Of a DNA stretch of 33,013 bases, positions 1 through 8,200 are shown piece after piece. Source of the stretch: Chitinophagaceae bacterium (lineage in GTDB: Bacteria > Bacteroidota > Bacteroidia > Chitinophagales > Chitinophagaceae); assembly GCA_947455425.1 (NCBI GenBank), contig CANGOT010000003.1, forward strand, positions 1-33,013. Reading direction: 5' to 3'. Below the pieces are notes generated by a model, which saw nothing but the letters and a program-made list of their open reading frames with translations, made no database searches and had not been told where the DNA came from. Numbering within the stretch: the stretch's first letter is position 1; the number at the start of each line of letters is the position of its first letter. A program made the translations under genes and the position numbers.

Positions 1-141
1 TGCAGGGCTTGATTTTACAGGGTTTACAGTTTTGGCTGCTTTATCAGGAACAGGCCAGGGTTTTGTTTGTTCTAACACAAAACCTGTTGAAACTACTGTT
101 ACTGTGCCGATAGCAATTGCTAACAAAAATTTACTTTTCAT
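1..141 (-). CDS. Cytochrome c-like protein, N-terminal fragment (cut by window edge)
   Basis: The reverse strand from an ATG at 139-141 stays open to the window edge (47 codons). It begins with a signal peptide or N-terminal anchor (MKSKFLLAIAIGTVTVVS...), followed by a segment containing KPWPVPDKAAKTVNPVKS. A PW-x-VP...NPV segment right after the signal sequence is typical, from memory, of small Bacteroidota c-type cytochromes whose CxxCH haem motif comes further on. That motif would lie outside the window, so haem binding is not seen. It lies about 50 bp downstream of the DUF5777 gene on the same strand, as the fourth member of the envelope cytochrome cluster. Confidence 0.6.
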   Translation of the reverse strand, partial: MKSKFLLAIAIGTVTVVSTGFVLEQTKPWPVPDKAAKTVNPVKSSPA

Positions 142-191
142 AACTTATATTTTTTGTGATTTAAAACTATTATTACCTACTACCAACAACG

Positions 192-1115
192 TTAGAAATT
201 CCACAATCTCGAAATATTAAACCCAATTAAGAACTGACCTTTTGTATAATCATTTTGGTTATACAAGTTGTTGTTTTGTGGTAATATATATCCATAATTG
301 CCCACGAAAATTTGAAAATCGTGACCACTGGTTTTCATATCCAATCCTACACTTAAATTGGGATGCGGATTATTCATTGGATGTTCCGATATGGGTTGAT
401 CGTAATTAGCTATCAAAGACATTGATTCTGTTAATTGATACTTTCCTGAAAAACTAATGGCAAAGTGTGTATGATAGAATTGTCCATGAATTACTTTAGA
501 ATCATCAACATATCCTGGAACATTGTTAAAATAAGAAGCACTCGGAGCAACCTGTAGTGATAGCTTATCGCTCATTTTTCGAGCAATAATTAATTGTGTA
601 AAATAGCTAAATCTATCTGCTGTATTTACAATAGGAACCGAGCTACCTTTTGCTCTTGTATCCATCACTGTATTACCAAATAATGTAACACTAACTGGCA
701 CACTGTTATTGGTTGTTTGTTTTACAGCTGCATACTTAATACTTCCTGTAATCTGCATTTTATCGTTTGTAGCTCCGAATCCTAACTGAAGGTCTTTTTT
801 AGGAACATAACTAAAACCTAAAAGCATATTGGCACTAGAAAAAAGTCCGAACAAGTCCTTAATTCCATGGTCGGTTGTACCAAACCTATGCTGAATATCG
901 AATTCGAAAGTACCTTTAATAGGAACCATTACAGATTGATTATCTATAATATAGTTTCCATCGAATGTATTTTTAACATAGGATTTTTTAACTACAGCAG
1001 GCTTTGTTGCACCAGCGGCTGTTTCTTGAGCTTTTACTTGGCTATTCATAATCATTATTCCTAATAGAAAAAATGATAGACGAAGTAGTAACTTATATTT
1101 TATTACCTTTCTCAT
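192..1115 (-). CDS. DUF5777-family outer-membrane beta-barrel protein
   Basis: This 307-residue protein has a signal peptide (MRKVIKYKLLLRLSFFLLG... ending near VKAQ). The rest is alternating polar and hydrophobic strands ending in an aromatic residue (RLWNF), as in outer-membrane barrels. The early segment with FEFDIQHRFG and DLFGLFSSANM resembles the DUF5777 barrel family. I chose the ATG at 1115 because it places the signal peptide at the N-terminus and leaves a 10-bp gap to the upstream cytochrome gene; the longer frame back to 1172 would overlap that gene and add a hydrophilic leader. Its place among haem lipoproteins suggests it works with them at the outer membrane, perhaps as a pore, which is inference. 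Confidence 0.8.
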   Translation of the reverse strand: MRKVIKYKLLLRLSFFLLGIMIMNSQVKAQETAAGATKPAVVKKSYVKNTFDGNYIIDNQSVMVPIKGTFEFDIQHRFGTTDHGIKDLFGLFSSANMLLGFSYVPKKDLQLGFGATNDKMQITGSIKYAAVKQTTNNSVPVSVTLFGNTVMDTRAKGSSVPIVNTADRFSYFTQLIIARKMSDKLSLQVAPSASYFNNVPGYVDDSKVIHGQFYHTHFAISFSGKYQLTESMSLIANYDQPISEHPMNNPHPNLSVGLDMKTSGHDFQIFVGNYGYILPQNNNLYNQNDYTKGQFLIGFNISRLWNF

Positions 1116-1125
1116 TTGATTTAAT

Positions 1126-1524
1126 TTAATTGTTTTTAGCCCCTTGTTTAATCCAGGCATAAATTTTTGCATTTATTTTATCATCAGGTCCAGCACCAAG
1201 AGGCATCACTGGATTTTTTTTGCCAGTTAACCATAACATTAAGTTACTATTATCAGGATCGTTTGCTTTTATGTAATTACCATCTGTTAAAGCTTTGTAA
1301 GCAGCAGCACTCTCTAGATTAGGAGCTTTTGCTCCAGCATTGTGGCAGCCACTTTTGGCACAACTTGCAGTAAATATCGGCTGTATATCACTTTTAAAAC
1401 TCATTGTTTCTGTGATGGAACTTCCGGGATTTTCTACTATAGTTGTTACTTTATTGCATCCTGTAATAGCAAGTACTAATATGGTTAAAACACCTGATAA
1501 TATTGCTATTTTTTTCGTTAACAT
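1126..1524 (-). CDS. Small cytochrome c-like lipoprotein with CX4CH motif
   Basis: A 132-residue lipoprotein with a hydrophobic leader and lipobox-like AITGC (Cys about residue 23). The mature part has one haem-type motif, CAKSGCH, with four residues between the cysteines instead of the usual two. The pattern FTASCAKSGCHN resembles the single-haem cytochrome domains of Bacteroidota and Planctomycetes, in which wider spacings are known. A downstream VMPLG could supply the axial methionine. The C-terminal IYAWIKQGA is the usual last helix of such domains. It sits 38 bp after the EB_dh gene and 10 bp before the DUF5777 barrel gene, which suggests co-transcription. Role: periplasmic or outer-membrane electron carrier (family inference). 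Confidence 0.8.
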   Translation of the reverse strand: MLTKKIAILSGVLTILVLAITGCNKVTTIVENPGSSITETMSFKSDIQPIFTASCAKSGCHNAGAKAPNLESAAAYKALTDGNYIKANDPDNSNLMLWLTGKKNPVMPLGAGPDDKINAKIYAWIKQGAKNN

Positions 1525-1562
1525 ACATTTTATTTTATCGATGAATTAAATCGACTGGTTGA

Positions 1563-2861
1563 TTATTTTTGAAACTTTAACATCAGGTTTGGTTGAATAC
1601 CATGTTGATAGTTAGAACTATTAAAAATAGCTAAACCAAAAGCTTGATCTTGCAGACTTGTAAAGTCTATATCTTGTTTCAAAACATCTCCTGTTTTTAG
1701 TTTACGTTTAAACTCTAATACCCAACTTGTTCCAGTATATGTTCCAGTTGCAATAAAGTCGCTACGACCACCAGTTAATGGGTTTGCAAGGAATGAAGGG
1801 AAGCATTTACTACCAACTGTAGGAGTGATTCCTGCATTATCTGAATAAGCTGCATCACCAGTAGGGTTAATAGAGTCGCCACTTGCTAAATAAAGTGTAC
1901 CCCAACTACTTACCTTAATTACTTTTATAGCTACGCCTCCAGCCAATGTATCTGTTAACTGATAATACAATTTACCTGATGCATTTGGAACTACCCATTT
2001 AGGCACAGAAACACTGGCACCAGTACCATCTAATTTTAAACTTTGTGAATTACTCAATGCACCATTAGCATTTGATGGATTGGGGTTTGTATTGGTATAT
2101 GTTGTAGAGAATGGTACAGGAGGAACTAAATCATCTGCATGACGTCCATTACCATTACCACCTACTGTATCTGTAACTGCTGGTCCACCTGCCCAATCTT
2201 GGTATTGGTCGTCCATTTGATTGGTAACCAAATCCTTGTTTAAATGACACCACCACATATCGATTTTCTCAGCTGCACCATTGGTATAATGATTACCACT
2301 AGCATTAGGAACCATCACCCCTGCATAATTTCTATACGGTGTAAATAAGTGACAACTAGCATAACAAGTTTGGCTGGCAAACTTTGGTGTAGAGTTATCG
2401 ATATTCCAAAGCATAGCAAATTGATCCTGACCCATACCTTGTTTAATCAAATTGCCATTAGCATCAAATTGGTCAGCATTTCCACGTTGTGCCCATCTTT
2501 TTGTAGTTGGATTAAAATACCATGGTTGAACAATATTGTTGCTAGGATCGTTCCATTCTGCCAAAAAATAAATGTATTGGTCATCATACATGGCTCTTAA
2601 AGTGGCAGGATAAGACTTTCCTGCATAGCCAGCAAATAAACCATTACCTGGGTCTGGAACTACTGGTGTAACGTTTAGTTTTTGAGCATTTGCCCAAATA
2701 GCATCTACGGTACCATCAATAGTGGGTATTGTTGTTGTTTTGTAACATAAAAGATCAGTGGTGTTTGTAGAGCTAGGTGCAACTACTTGATCTGTTTTGG
2801 TGCAGTACATAAAAAAGACTGCAAGCATTGCGAAGAGGATTAATACCTTAAACATTTTCAT
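1563..2861 (-). CDS. EB_dh-type haem-binding lipoprotein (ethylbenzene dehydrogenase-related domain)
   Basis: A 432-residue protein with a hydrophobic leader and a cysteine at residue 20 (FFMYC, an imperfect lipobox), so probably lipid-anchored. The body matches the layout of the ethylbenzene dehydrogenase-related haem domain: an early TIDGTVDAIWANA strand, then YDDQYIYFLAEWND, a haem-type motif CYASCH (three residues between the cysteines), and a late segment with WVLEFKRKLKTGD and FGLAIFN. EB_dh domains bind b- or c-type haem in respiratory enzymes and in stand-alone periplasmic proteins. It is the first gene of the minus-strand cytochrome cluster. The substrate cannot be read from the sequence. 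The start may be the ATG at 2861 or the one two codons later. Confidence 0.75.
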   Translation of the reverse strand: MKMFKVLILFAMLAVFFMYCTKTDQVVAPSSTNTTDLLCYKTTTIPTIDGTVDAIWANAQKLNVTPVVPDPGNGLFAGYAGKSYPATLRAMYDDQYIYFLAEWNDPSNNIVQPWYFNPTTKRWAQRGNADQFDANGNLIKQGMGQDQFAMLWNIDNSTPKFASQTCYASCHLFTPYRNYAGVMVPNASGNHYTNGAAEKIDMWWCHLNKDLVTNQMDDQYQDWAGGPAVTDTVGGNGNGRHADDLVPPVPFSTTYTNTNPNPSNANGALSNSQSLKLDGTGASVSVPKWVVPNASGKLYYQLTDTLAGGVAIKVIKVSSWGTLYLASGDSINPTGDAAYSDNAGITPTVGSKCFPSFLANPLTGGRSDFIATGTYTGTSWVLEFKRKLKTGDVLKQDIDFTSLQDQAFGLAIFNSSNYQHGIQPNLMLKFQK

Positions 2862-2970
2862 ATAAACTTATTTTGATTAAAAAATTGAAATTCAATACAC
2901 AAAGTTTCAGTCAATCTAAGCTTTAAATAAATGAGAAGAGATGTATGATTATATGTTATAAATCATATTT

Positions 2971-2986
2971 TGTCATAGCAATGACA
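2971..2986. promoter_or_regulatory. Candidate CRP/FNR-family operator, TGTCAT-N4-ATGACA
   Basis: The sequence TGTCATAGCAATGACA is a perfect 6-4-6 inverted repeat centred about 117 bp upstream of the EB_dh start. Its layout (TGTCA-N6-TGACA) has the geometry of CRP/FNR-superfamily boxes. A TATAAT-like hexamer lies at 2948-2953 on the minus strand; if it is the promoter, the palindrome would fall near -40, the usual activator position. Redox or NO control of a cytochrome cluster would make sense. No regulator gene is in the window, and a palindrome this size can occur by chance. Confidence 0.4.
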
Positions 2987-3104
2987 GGCTCTATTTACAG
3001 ATAAAATAAACAAACTGATATGGTTATGTATTTTCACAAAGCAAAGTTTGGCTAGACCGTATTTTATAGCATTATACAATTAGTCTATAACCTTACATAA
3101 TTCT

Positions 3105-3171
3105 TAGCTCTTGAAATCAGTAGTATTGTTTGCATTGAAAACCAGCTCCTTTGTAGCAGTTTCAAGAGCTA
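3105..3171. repeat. 12-bp perfect inverted repeat with 43-nt spacer
   Basis: The arms TAGCTCTTGAAA (3105-3116) and TTTCAAGAGCTA (3160-3171) are perfectly complementary. The position 24 bp beyond the end of the interrupted glycosylase frame would fit an RNA structure at the 3' end of that transcript. The long spacer and the lack of a T-tract make it a poor intrinsic terminator. It could also be the two ends of a very small inserted element. Confidence 0.5.
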
Positions 3172-3194
3172 TTGATGTGAGATGTGAAGCGTAT

Positions 3195-3800
3195 TTATAA
3201 TGAGGGTGTATTGTCTTTCCAATGCCAAAGATGCAAGCAGCCATAGGTTCTGTAGGGCGACCATTTTTTAGATAGCAATAGCATCTGCTCTTTTAATTGC
3301 TTCTTATCTAATGTTTCTAACTGATATAATCTTATCATAGCTTGTTGAATGCCTAAATCATCTAGGGCAAAAACATCTTCTCGCCCCAAAGAAAACATCA
3401 ACAACATTTCTACAGTCCATTTACCAACACCTTTAATCGCTGTAAGTAAATCAATAATTTCTTCATTATTCAGGGCTGCAAGTTTTTTATCGTTGATCTT
3501 ATGCTCTATGCAAAAAGCTGCAACGTTTTTAACTTATTGCACTTTAGCATTGCTCAATCCAATGGCTCTCAGTGTTTCGTGGGGTGTATCAATTACTTGC
3601 TGTGGCTTGGGTTCTTTCTTACCATACAAGTCTAAGAATCTATGATAAATAACTTTTGCCACTTTGGTACTAAGTTGCTGCCCCATAATGCTAGCCATTA
3701 ATCTCAAAGGAATATTCTTTTTCATCTCTAATTGATGATTTTCCGTTAATAAAATCTTGGCAAGCTTTTTATCTTTTGAAAGATGTTGTTTATAGGGCAT
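3195..3800 (-). pseudogene. AlkA-type DNA-3-methyladenine glycosylase II, interrupted by an in-frame TAA
   Basis: The minus frame from the ATG at 3800 to the stop at 3195 reads as one HhH-GPD DNA glycosylase of about 200 residues, the usual length of short AlkA-like enzymes, except for a TAA at 3534-3536 (codon 89). Before it come LRLMASIMGQQLSTKVA and AIGLSNAKVQ. After it, in the same frame, come VKNVAAFC, the helix-hairpin-helix AIKGVGKWTVEMLLMF, and the region FALDDLGIQ, which should hold the catalytic aspartate. The family commonly has an aromatic residue, usually Tyr, just where the stop lies, so one base change (TAT or TAC to TAA) explains it. Such enzymes excise alkylated bases. The frame is otherwise intact, so the lesion is recent or a sequencing error. 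Confidence 0.8.
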
Positions 3801-4112
3801 ACTTTACTTTTTTGTATGATGAGGCAATAGTAAATCTATTTAAGATGATTGATTTAGTTTTTACACCCGGTATAGACATTACGTATTTTAAACTCTGTTA
3901 CTTCAGCTTCAAGACGCAGCTTCGACCTTATCAAAGCAAAGGATGAACGGAAGACAGTCGAACCCACTCTTAAGCAGCCAACAACCCAAACACAAAAGTA
4001 TATCATAAGAAGTTACGCAAAAGCAATTGAAAATTGCAAAACTATCGTTGAATAAAAACAATTACTATAAAAGCATCGAGAATAAAATAGCATATAAGTA
4101 CAAAAACCAGTA
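3801..4112. other. Intergenic region, no gene recognised
   Basis: These 312 bp separate the start of the interrupted glycosylase from the end of the next minus-strand gene. I see no RNA gene. A short hairpin GCAATT-GAA-AATTGC lies at 4023-4037; read on the minus strand it is followed by TTTT, so it may weakly terminate the gene ending at 4113. A 33-codon open frame at 3845-3946 (plus) has no recognisable content. Confidence 0.4.
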
Positions 4113-4535
4113 CTATCTTTTGGGGATGAGTTTTACCAATGCCATAGGGCGTACTCTTATCTTCGATGCAATAGATGGGTCTGTAGGTATTGACAGAAGA
4201 TATACAATAACAGACTTAGAAAAAGTTGTCTTACCAAGGCCTGTTTTACTAAACTGTAGATTGGCCTCATTTTTCTTCAGTTCTTTTCTGAATATCTCTT
4301 TCCTGTTTTCATCCATAATAATAAATGTATTTTCCATAGTCATGTTATCATGGCTAACATTATTTACCCTGATCTTTAACTTAGCTATATCTTTTGGCAA
4401 TACTTTATAACTTTTCTGCTCACCAATATTGCCTTTTAGTAATATTTTCCTTCCTGTTAATAGTTGCCAGGTATTATTGTTTTGAGCTTCTGATAAAAGA
4501 GGAAGCAGTAATAAAATAAATAGAATCCGTTTCAT
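4113..4535 (-). CDS. Secreted protein of unknown function
   Basis: A 140-residue protein with a clear signal peptide (MKRILFILLLLPLLSEAQ). I chose the ATG at 4535 because it puts that peptide at the N-terminus; the frame extends to 4613 but with an implausible hydrophilic leader. The mature part is small, lysine-rich and mostly beta-like, with no cysteine and no motif I recognise. It is transcribed divergently from the SnoaL-like gene at 4641, whose signal peptide also begins MKRIL, across about 105 bp. Probably periplasmic or surface-exposed. I cannot assign a function. Confidence 0.7.
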   Translation of the reverse strand: MKRILFILLLLPLLSEAQNNNTWQLLTGRKILLKGNIGEQKSYKVLPKDIAKLKIRVNNVSHDNMTMENTFIIMDENRKEIFRKELKKNEANLQFSKTGLGKTTFSKSVIVYLLSIPTDPSIASKIRVRPMALVKLIPKR

Positions 4536-4640
4536 ATTAATTAATTTGGGTTTGCCCAAAAGGCTGTCAATACACTCACACAATATTACAAGCTTTACTT
4601 TGCTTATTAACAACTATTTTAGCCCCTTAAATAAATACTA

Positions 4641-5066
4641 ATGATGAAACGAATACTTGTTGCTGCACTTTTATTGATAACAATGCCCTCTTTCTCGCAA
4701 AATAAAAATGAAGCAGCCATTATAAAAATGCTTCAAGCACAAGAAACTGCCTGGAACAATGGTAATCTTGATGACTTTATGAAAGGATATTGGCAAAACG
4801 ACAGTTTACTGTTTATTGGTAAAAATGGCCCAAAATATGGCTATAGCACCACCCTTGATAACTATAAAAAGGGATATCCAGATACCGTTAGAATGGGTAA
4901 GTTCACCAGCACCATCCTATCATTAAAAAAATTATCTAAAGAATATTATTTTGTAGTGGGCAAGTGGTATTTAAAAAGAAGCATAGGCGATGTAAGTGGT
5001 CATTATACACTACTTATCAGAAAAATAAATGGTGAATGGGTCATTGTTGCCGATCATAGTAGCTAG
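4641..5066 (+). CDS. Exported DUF4440/SnoaL-like (NTF2-fold) protein
   Basis: A 141-residue protein with a signal peptide (MMKRILVAALLLITMPSFSQ), then a single NTF2-like domain. Typical features are the N-terminal helix with IIKMLQAQETAWNNGNLDDFM, a WQNDSLLFIGKNG strand, and the closing GHYTLLIRKINGEWVIVADHSS strand pair seen in DUF4440 proteins. This fold hosts enzymes and small-ligand binders, and no specific active site can be named here. The signal peptide implies a periplasmic location. The first two codons are both ATG (4641 or 4644). It appears to be a single-gene unit. Confidence 0.8.
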   Translation: MMKRILVAALLLITMPSFSQNKNEAAIIKMLQAQETAWNNGNLDDFMKGYWQNDSLLFIGKNGPKYGYSTTLDNYKKGYPDTVRMGKFTSTILSLKKLSKEYYFVVGKWYLKRSIGDVSGHYTLLIRKINGEWVIVADHSS

Positions 5067-5294
5067 TAACTGCATTATTAATCAAACCTTTTTTTAGTTT
5101 AAAAATACTTCATCTTCATGAATAGTGAATTCATCACAACTATAGCATCAAATCTCCTACTTTTGACAACTTTTAAAATAGAATGCTGACAGAGTGTCCA
5201 ATAAATATTTTTAGCATTTTATTTGACTAACGTAACACTTCAAAAATCATAGTTATCTGGCTTTTATGGCACGGATGCACGAAATATATTATAT

Positions 5295-8200
5295 ATGTTA
5301 AAATTTATCAGTAAGTTAATTGGTGGCAATAAAAGCGAAAAAGACGTTTCTAAAATTAAACCCATTGTAGAAAAAGTAAATACCTTCTTTCAACAATACC
5401 AAAACATCGATAACGATGCTCTGCGTAACAAAACCGCAGAATTCAAATCAAGAATTAAAGACCATCTGAAAGATATTGATGCTGAAATAGCTGAAAAGCA
5501 AGCCAAGGCAGATGCTTTGGAAGCTAGTGACTTTCATAATAAAGATTTAATCTATCAGGAAGTCGATAAATTGAAGAAAGATAGAGATACTAAAATTGAA
5601 GAAGCATTAGAAAAAATACTTCCCGAAGCGTTTGCTGTGGTGAAAGAAACAGCTCGTCGTTTTACAGTAAACACAGAAATTGCATCTACAGCAACGCAAC
5701 ACGATAGAGATTTAAGTGTTAAGAAAGATTATATCAGAATCGAAAACGATAAAGCCATCTATAAAAACACCTGGACTGCTGCTGGTGGACAAGTAACCTG
5801 GAATATGGTGCATTACGATGTGCAGTTAATTGGTGGTGCTGTATTACACAGTGGAAAGATTGCTGAAATGAGCACAGGGGAAGGTAAAACTTTGGTATCA
5901 ACCTTACCCGCATACTTAAATGCTTTAGCTGGCGAGGGTGTGCATATTGTAACAGTGAATGATTACTTAGCCCGACGTGATGGTGAATGGAATGGAACTC
6001 TTTTTGAGTGGCTGGGTTTAACTGTTGATTGTATAGATAAACACCAACCTAATAGCGAAGAAAGACGCAAAGCCTATTTAGCAGATATTACCTACGGAAC
6101 CAATAACGAATTTGGTTTCGACTACCTGCGTGATAATATGGTGCATAGTCCCGAAGAAATGGTACAACGCAAACATCATTTCGCTATGGTGGATGAGGTG
6201 GATAGCGTATTAATTGATGATGCCAGAACACCATTAATTATTAGTGGCCCTATTGGTAAGCAAGATAATGTAGAACAATTCTTTGAACTAAAACCAAGAA
6301 TAGAAAAACTGGTAGATGCTCAAAAGCGTGCAGTTAATGGATTTTTAACTGAAGCTAAAAAGAAAATAGCAGAAGGAAATGATGATCCTAAAGATGGTGG
6401 ACTAGCATTATTTAGAGCTCACAGAGGTTTACCAAAAACATCAGCATTAATCAAGTTCTTGAGTGAGCCAGGAATGCGTGTGAAGCTTCAAAAAGCCGAA
6501 AACTATTATTTGGCAGACCAACAAAAAGAAATGCCAAAAGCCGATGAAGAACTTTACTTCTACATAGATGAAAAACAAAACAGTGTAGAACTTACCGAGA
6601 AAGGCTTAAATTTAATTACTCGTGCTGGAGAAGATCAGAACTTCTTTATCATTCCAGATATTTCAACCTCTTTAGGTGCAGTCGAAAAAAGTGGTGCAAG
6701 TGCCGAAGAAAAACTACAGCAAAAAGAAGCCATTATTAACGATTACTCTTCTAAAGTAGATAGAATTCACACCGTACAACAATTGCTAAAAGCATATACA
6801 ATGTTTGATAAAGATGTTGAGTATGTAGTGATGGAAGGCGAAGTAAAGATTGTAGATGAACAAACAGGCCGTATTTTAGATGGCCGTAGATATAGCGATG
6901 GTTTACATCAGGCTATAGAAGCTAAAGAAGGAGTGAATATTGAAGCCACTACACAAACTTATGCAACTGTTACTTTACAGAACTACTTCAGAATGTATCA
7001 CAAGCTTTGTGGGATGACTGGTACTGCTGAAACTGAAGCTGCTGAGTTGTGGAGTATCTATAAATTAGATGTGGTCTCAATTCCAACCAATATACCTGCT
7101 GTAAGAAAAGATGAACAGGATTTAATTTATAAAACCAAGAGAGAGAAGTTTGGTGCTATTATAGACGAAGTTGTAAAACTTAGAGAAGCTGGAAGACCTG
7201 TATTGGTGGGTACCACAAGCGTTGAGTTTAGTGAATTAATCAGTAGAATGCTTCGCCAGAAACAAATTCCTCATAATGTATTGAATGCAAAGCAACATGC
7301 CAAAGAAGCACAGGTTGTTGCCGAAGCTGGTTTAGCAGGTGCTGTAACTATCGCTACCAATATGGCTGGTCGTGGTACCGATATTAAGCTTGGAGCTGGT
7401 GTTAAGGAAGCTGGAGGGCTTGCTATTATTGGTACAGAGCGTCATGAAAGTCGTAGGGTTGACAGACAGTTACGTGGTCGTGCTGGTCGTCAGGGAGACC
7501 CAGGTTCTTCTCAATTCTTTGTGGCTTTAGAAGATGATTTGATGCGTATGTTTGGTAGTGAACGTATTGCCAAGGTAATGGACTTCGCTGGTTATAAAGA
7601 AGGTGAAGTGATACAGCACAGTATGATTACCAATAGTATTGAACGAGCACAAAAGAAAGTAGAAGAAAACAACTTTGGTATCAGAAAAAGATTGCTGGAG
7701 TATGATGATGTAATGAATAAGCAACGTACTGTTATTTATGCAAAACGTAGCCATGCATTACATGGCGATAGGTTAGCTCTAGATTTAGACAACGCCTTTT
7801 ATAGTGTAGCAGATGGTTTAATTGCAAGCTATAAAGGTATCCACGACTTTGAAGGGTTTAAACTTTCTGCTATAGTAAACTTTGGAATTGAAACTACTAT
7901 TACCGAAGATGAGTTTACTAAAGCCAGTGAACAAACGCTTGCCGAAAAACTATATGATCAAGCTATTACAGGCTATCAACAACGCAAAGCAGCAATGGCC
8001 GAACAAGCTGTTCCTGTGTTTGAAAATATTCGCACACAACAAGGCACACGCATTGAAAATGTAATTGTACCGTTTACCGATGGCAAAAAGGGTATGCAGA
8101 TTTTAGGTGCTATGCAAAAAACTCTGGATACAAATGGTGTTGAATTGATGAATGCTTTGGAAAGAACGGTAACATTAGGTTTAATAGACGATGCATGGAA

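Larger units (their letters stand above)
2862..3194. other. Intergenic region with upstream signals of the cytochrome cluster
   Basis: No gene is recognisable in these 333 bp. The stretch holds a TGTCAT-N4-ATGACA palindrome (2971-2986). About 28 bp nearer the EB_dh gene, centre to centre, is a TATAAT-like hexamer on the minus strand (2948-2953). A 12-bp inverted repeat with a 43-nt spacer (3105-3116 and 3160-3171) lies just beyond the 3' end of the broken glycosylase gene. The rest is AT-rich sequence without further structure that I can see. Confidence 0.6.

Noticed and set aside
2884-2896. Palindrome ATTGAAATTCAAT close to the EB_dh start
   Set aside because: Short and AT-only apart from two bases, so expected by chance in this composition; the TGTCAT palindrome further up is more distinctive.
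3845-3946. A 33-codon open frame in the gap upstream of the glycosylase
   Set aside because: No ribosome binding site, no recognisable motif and a length expected by chance.
4027-4410. A 127-codon plus-strand open frame overlapping the secreted-protein gene
   Set aside because: It begins at a TTG, overlaps a frame with a clear signal peptide on the other strand, and its hydrophobic tail is the antisense of that gene.
5119-5135. Inverted repeat ATGAAT...ATTCAT in the gap before secA
   Set aside because: Only six base pairs, AT-rich, no T-tract, and no conserved position relative to either gene.
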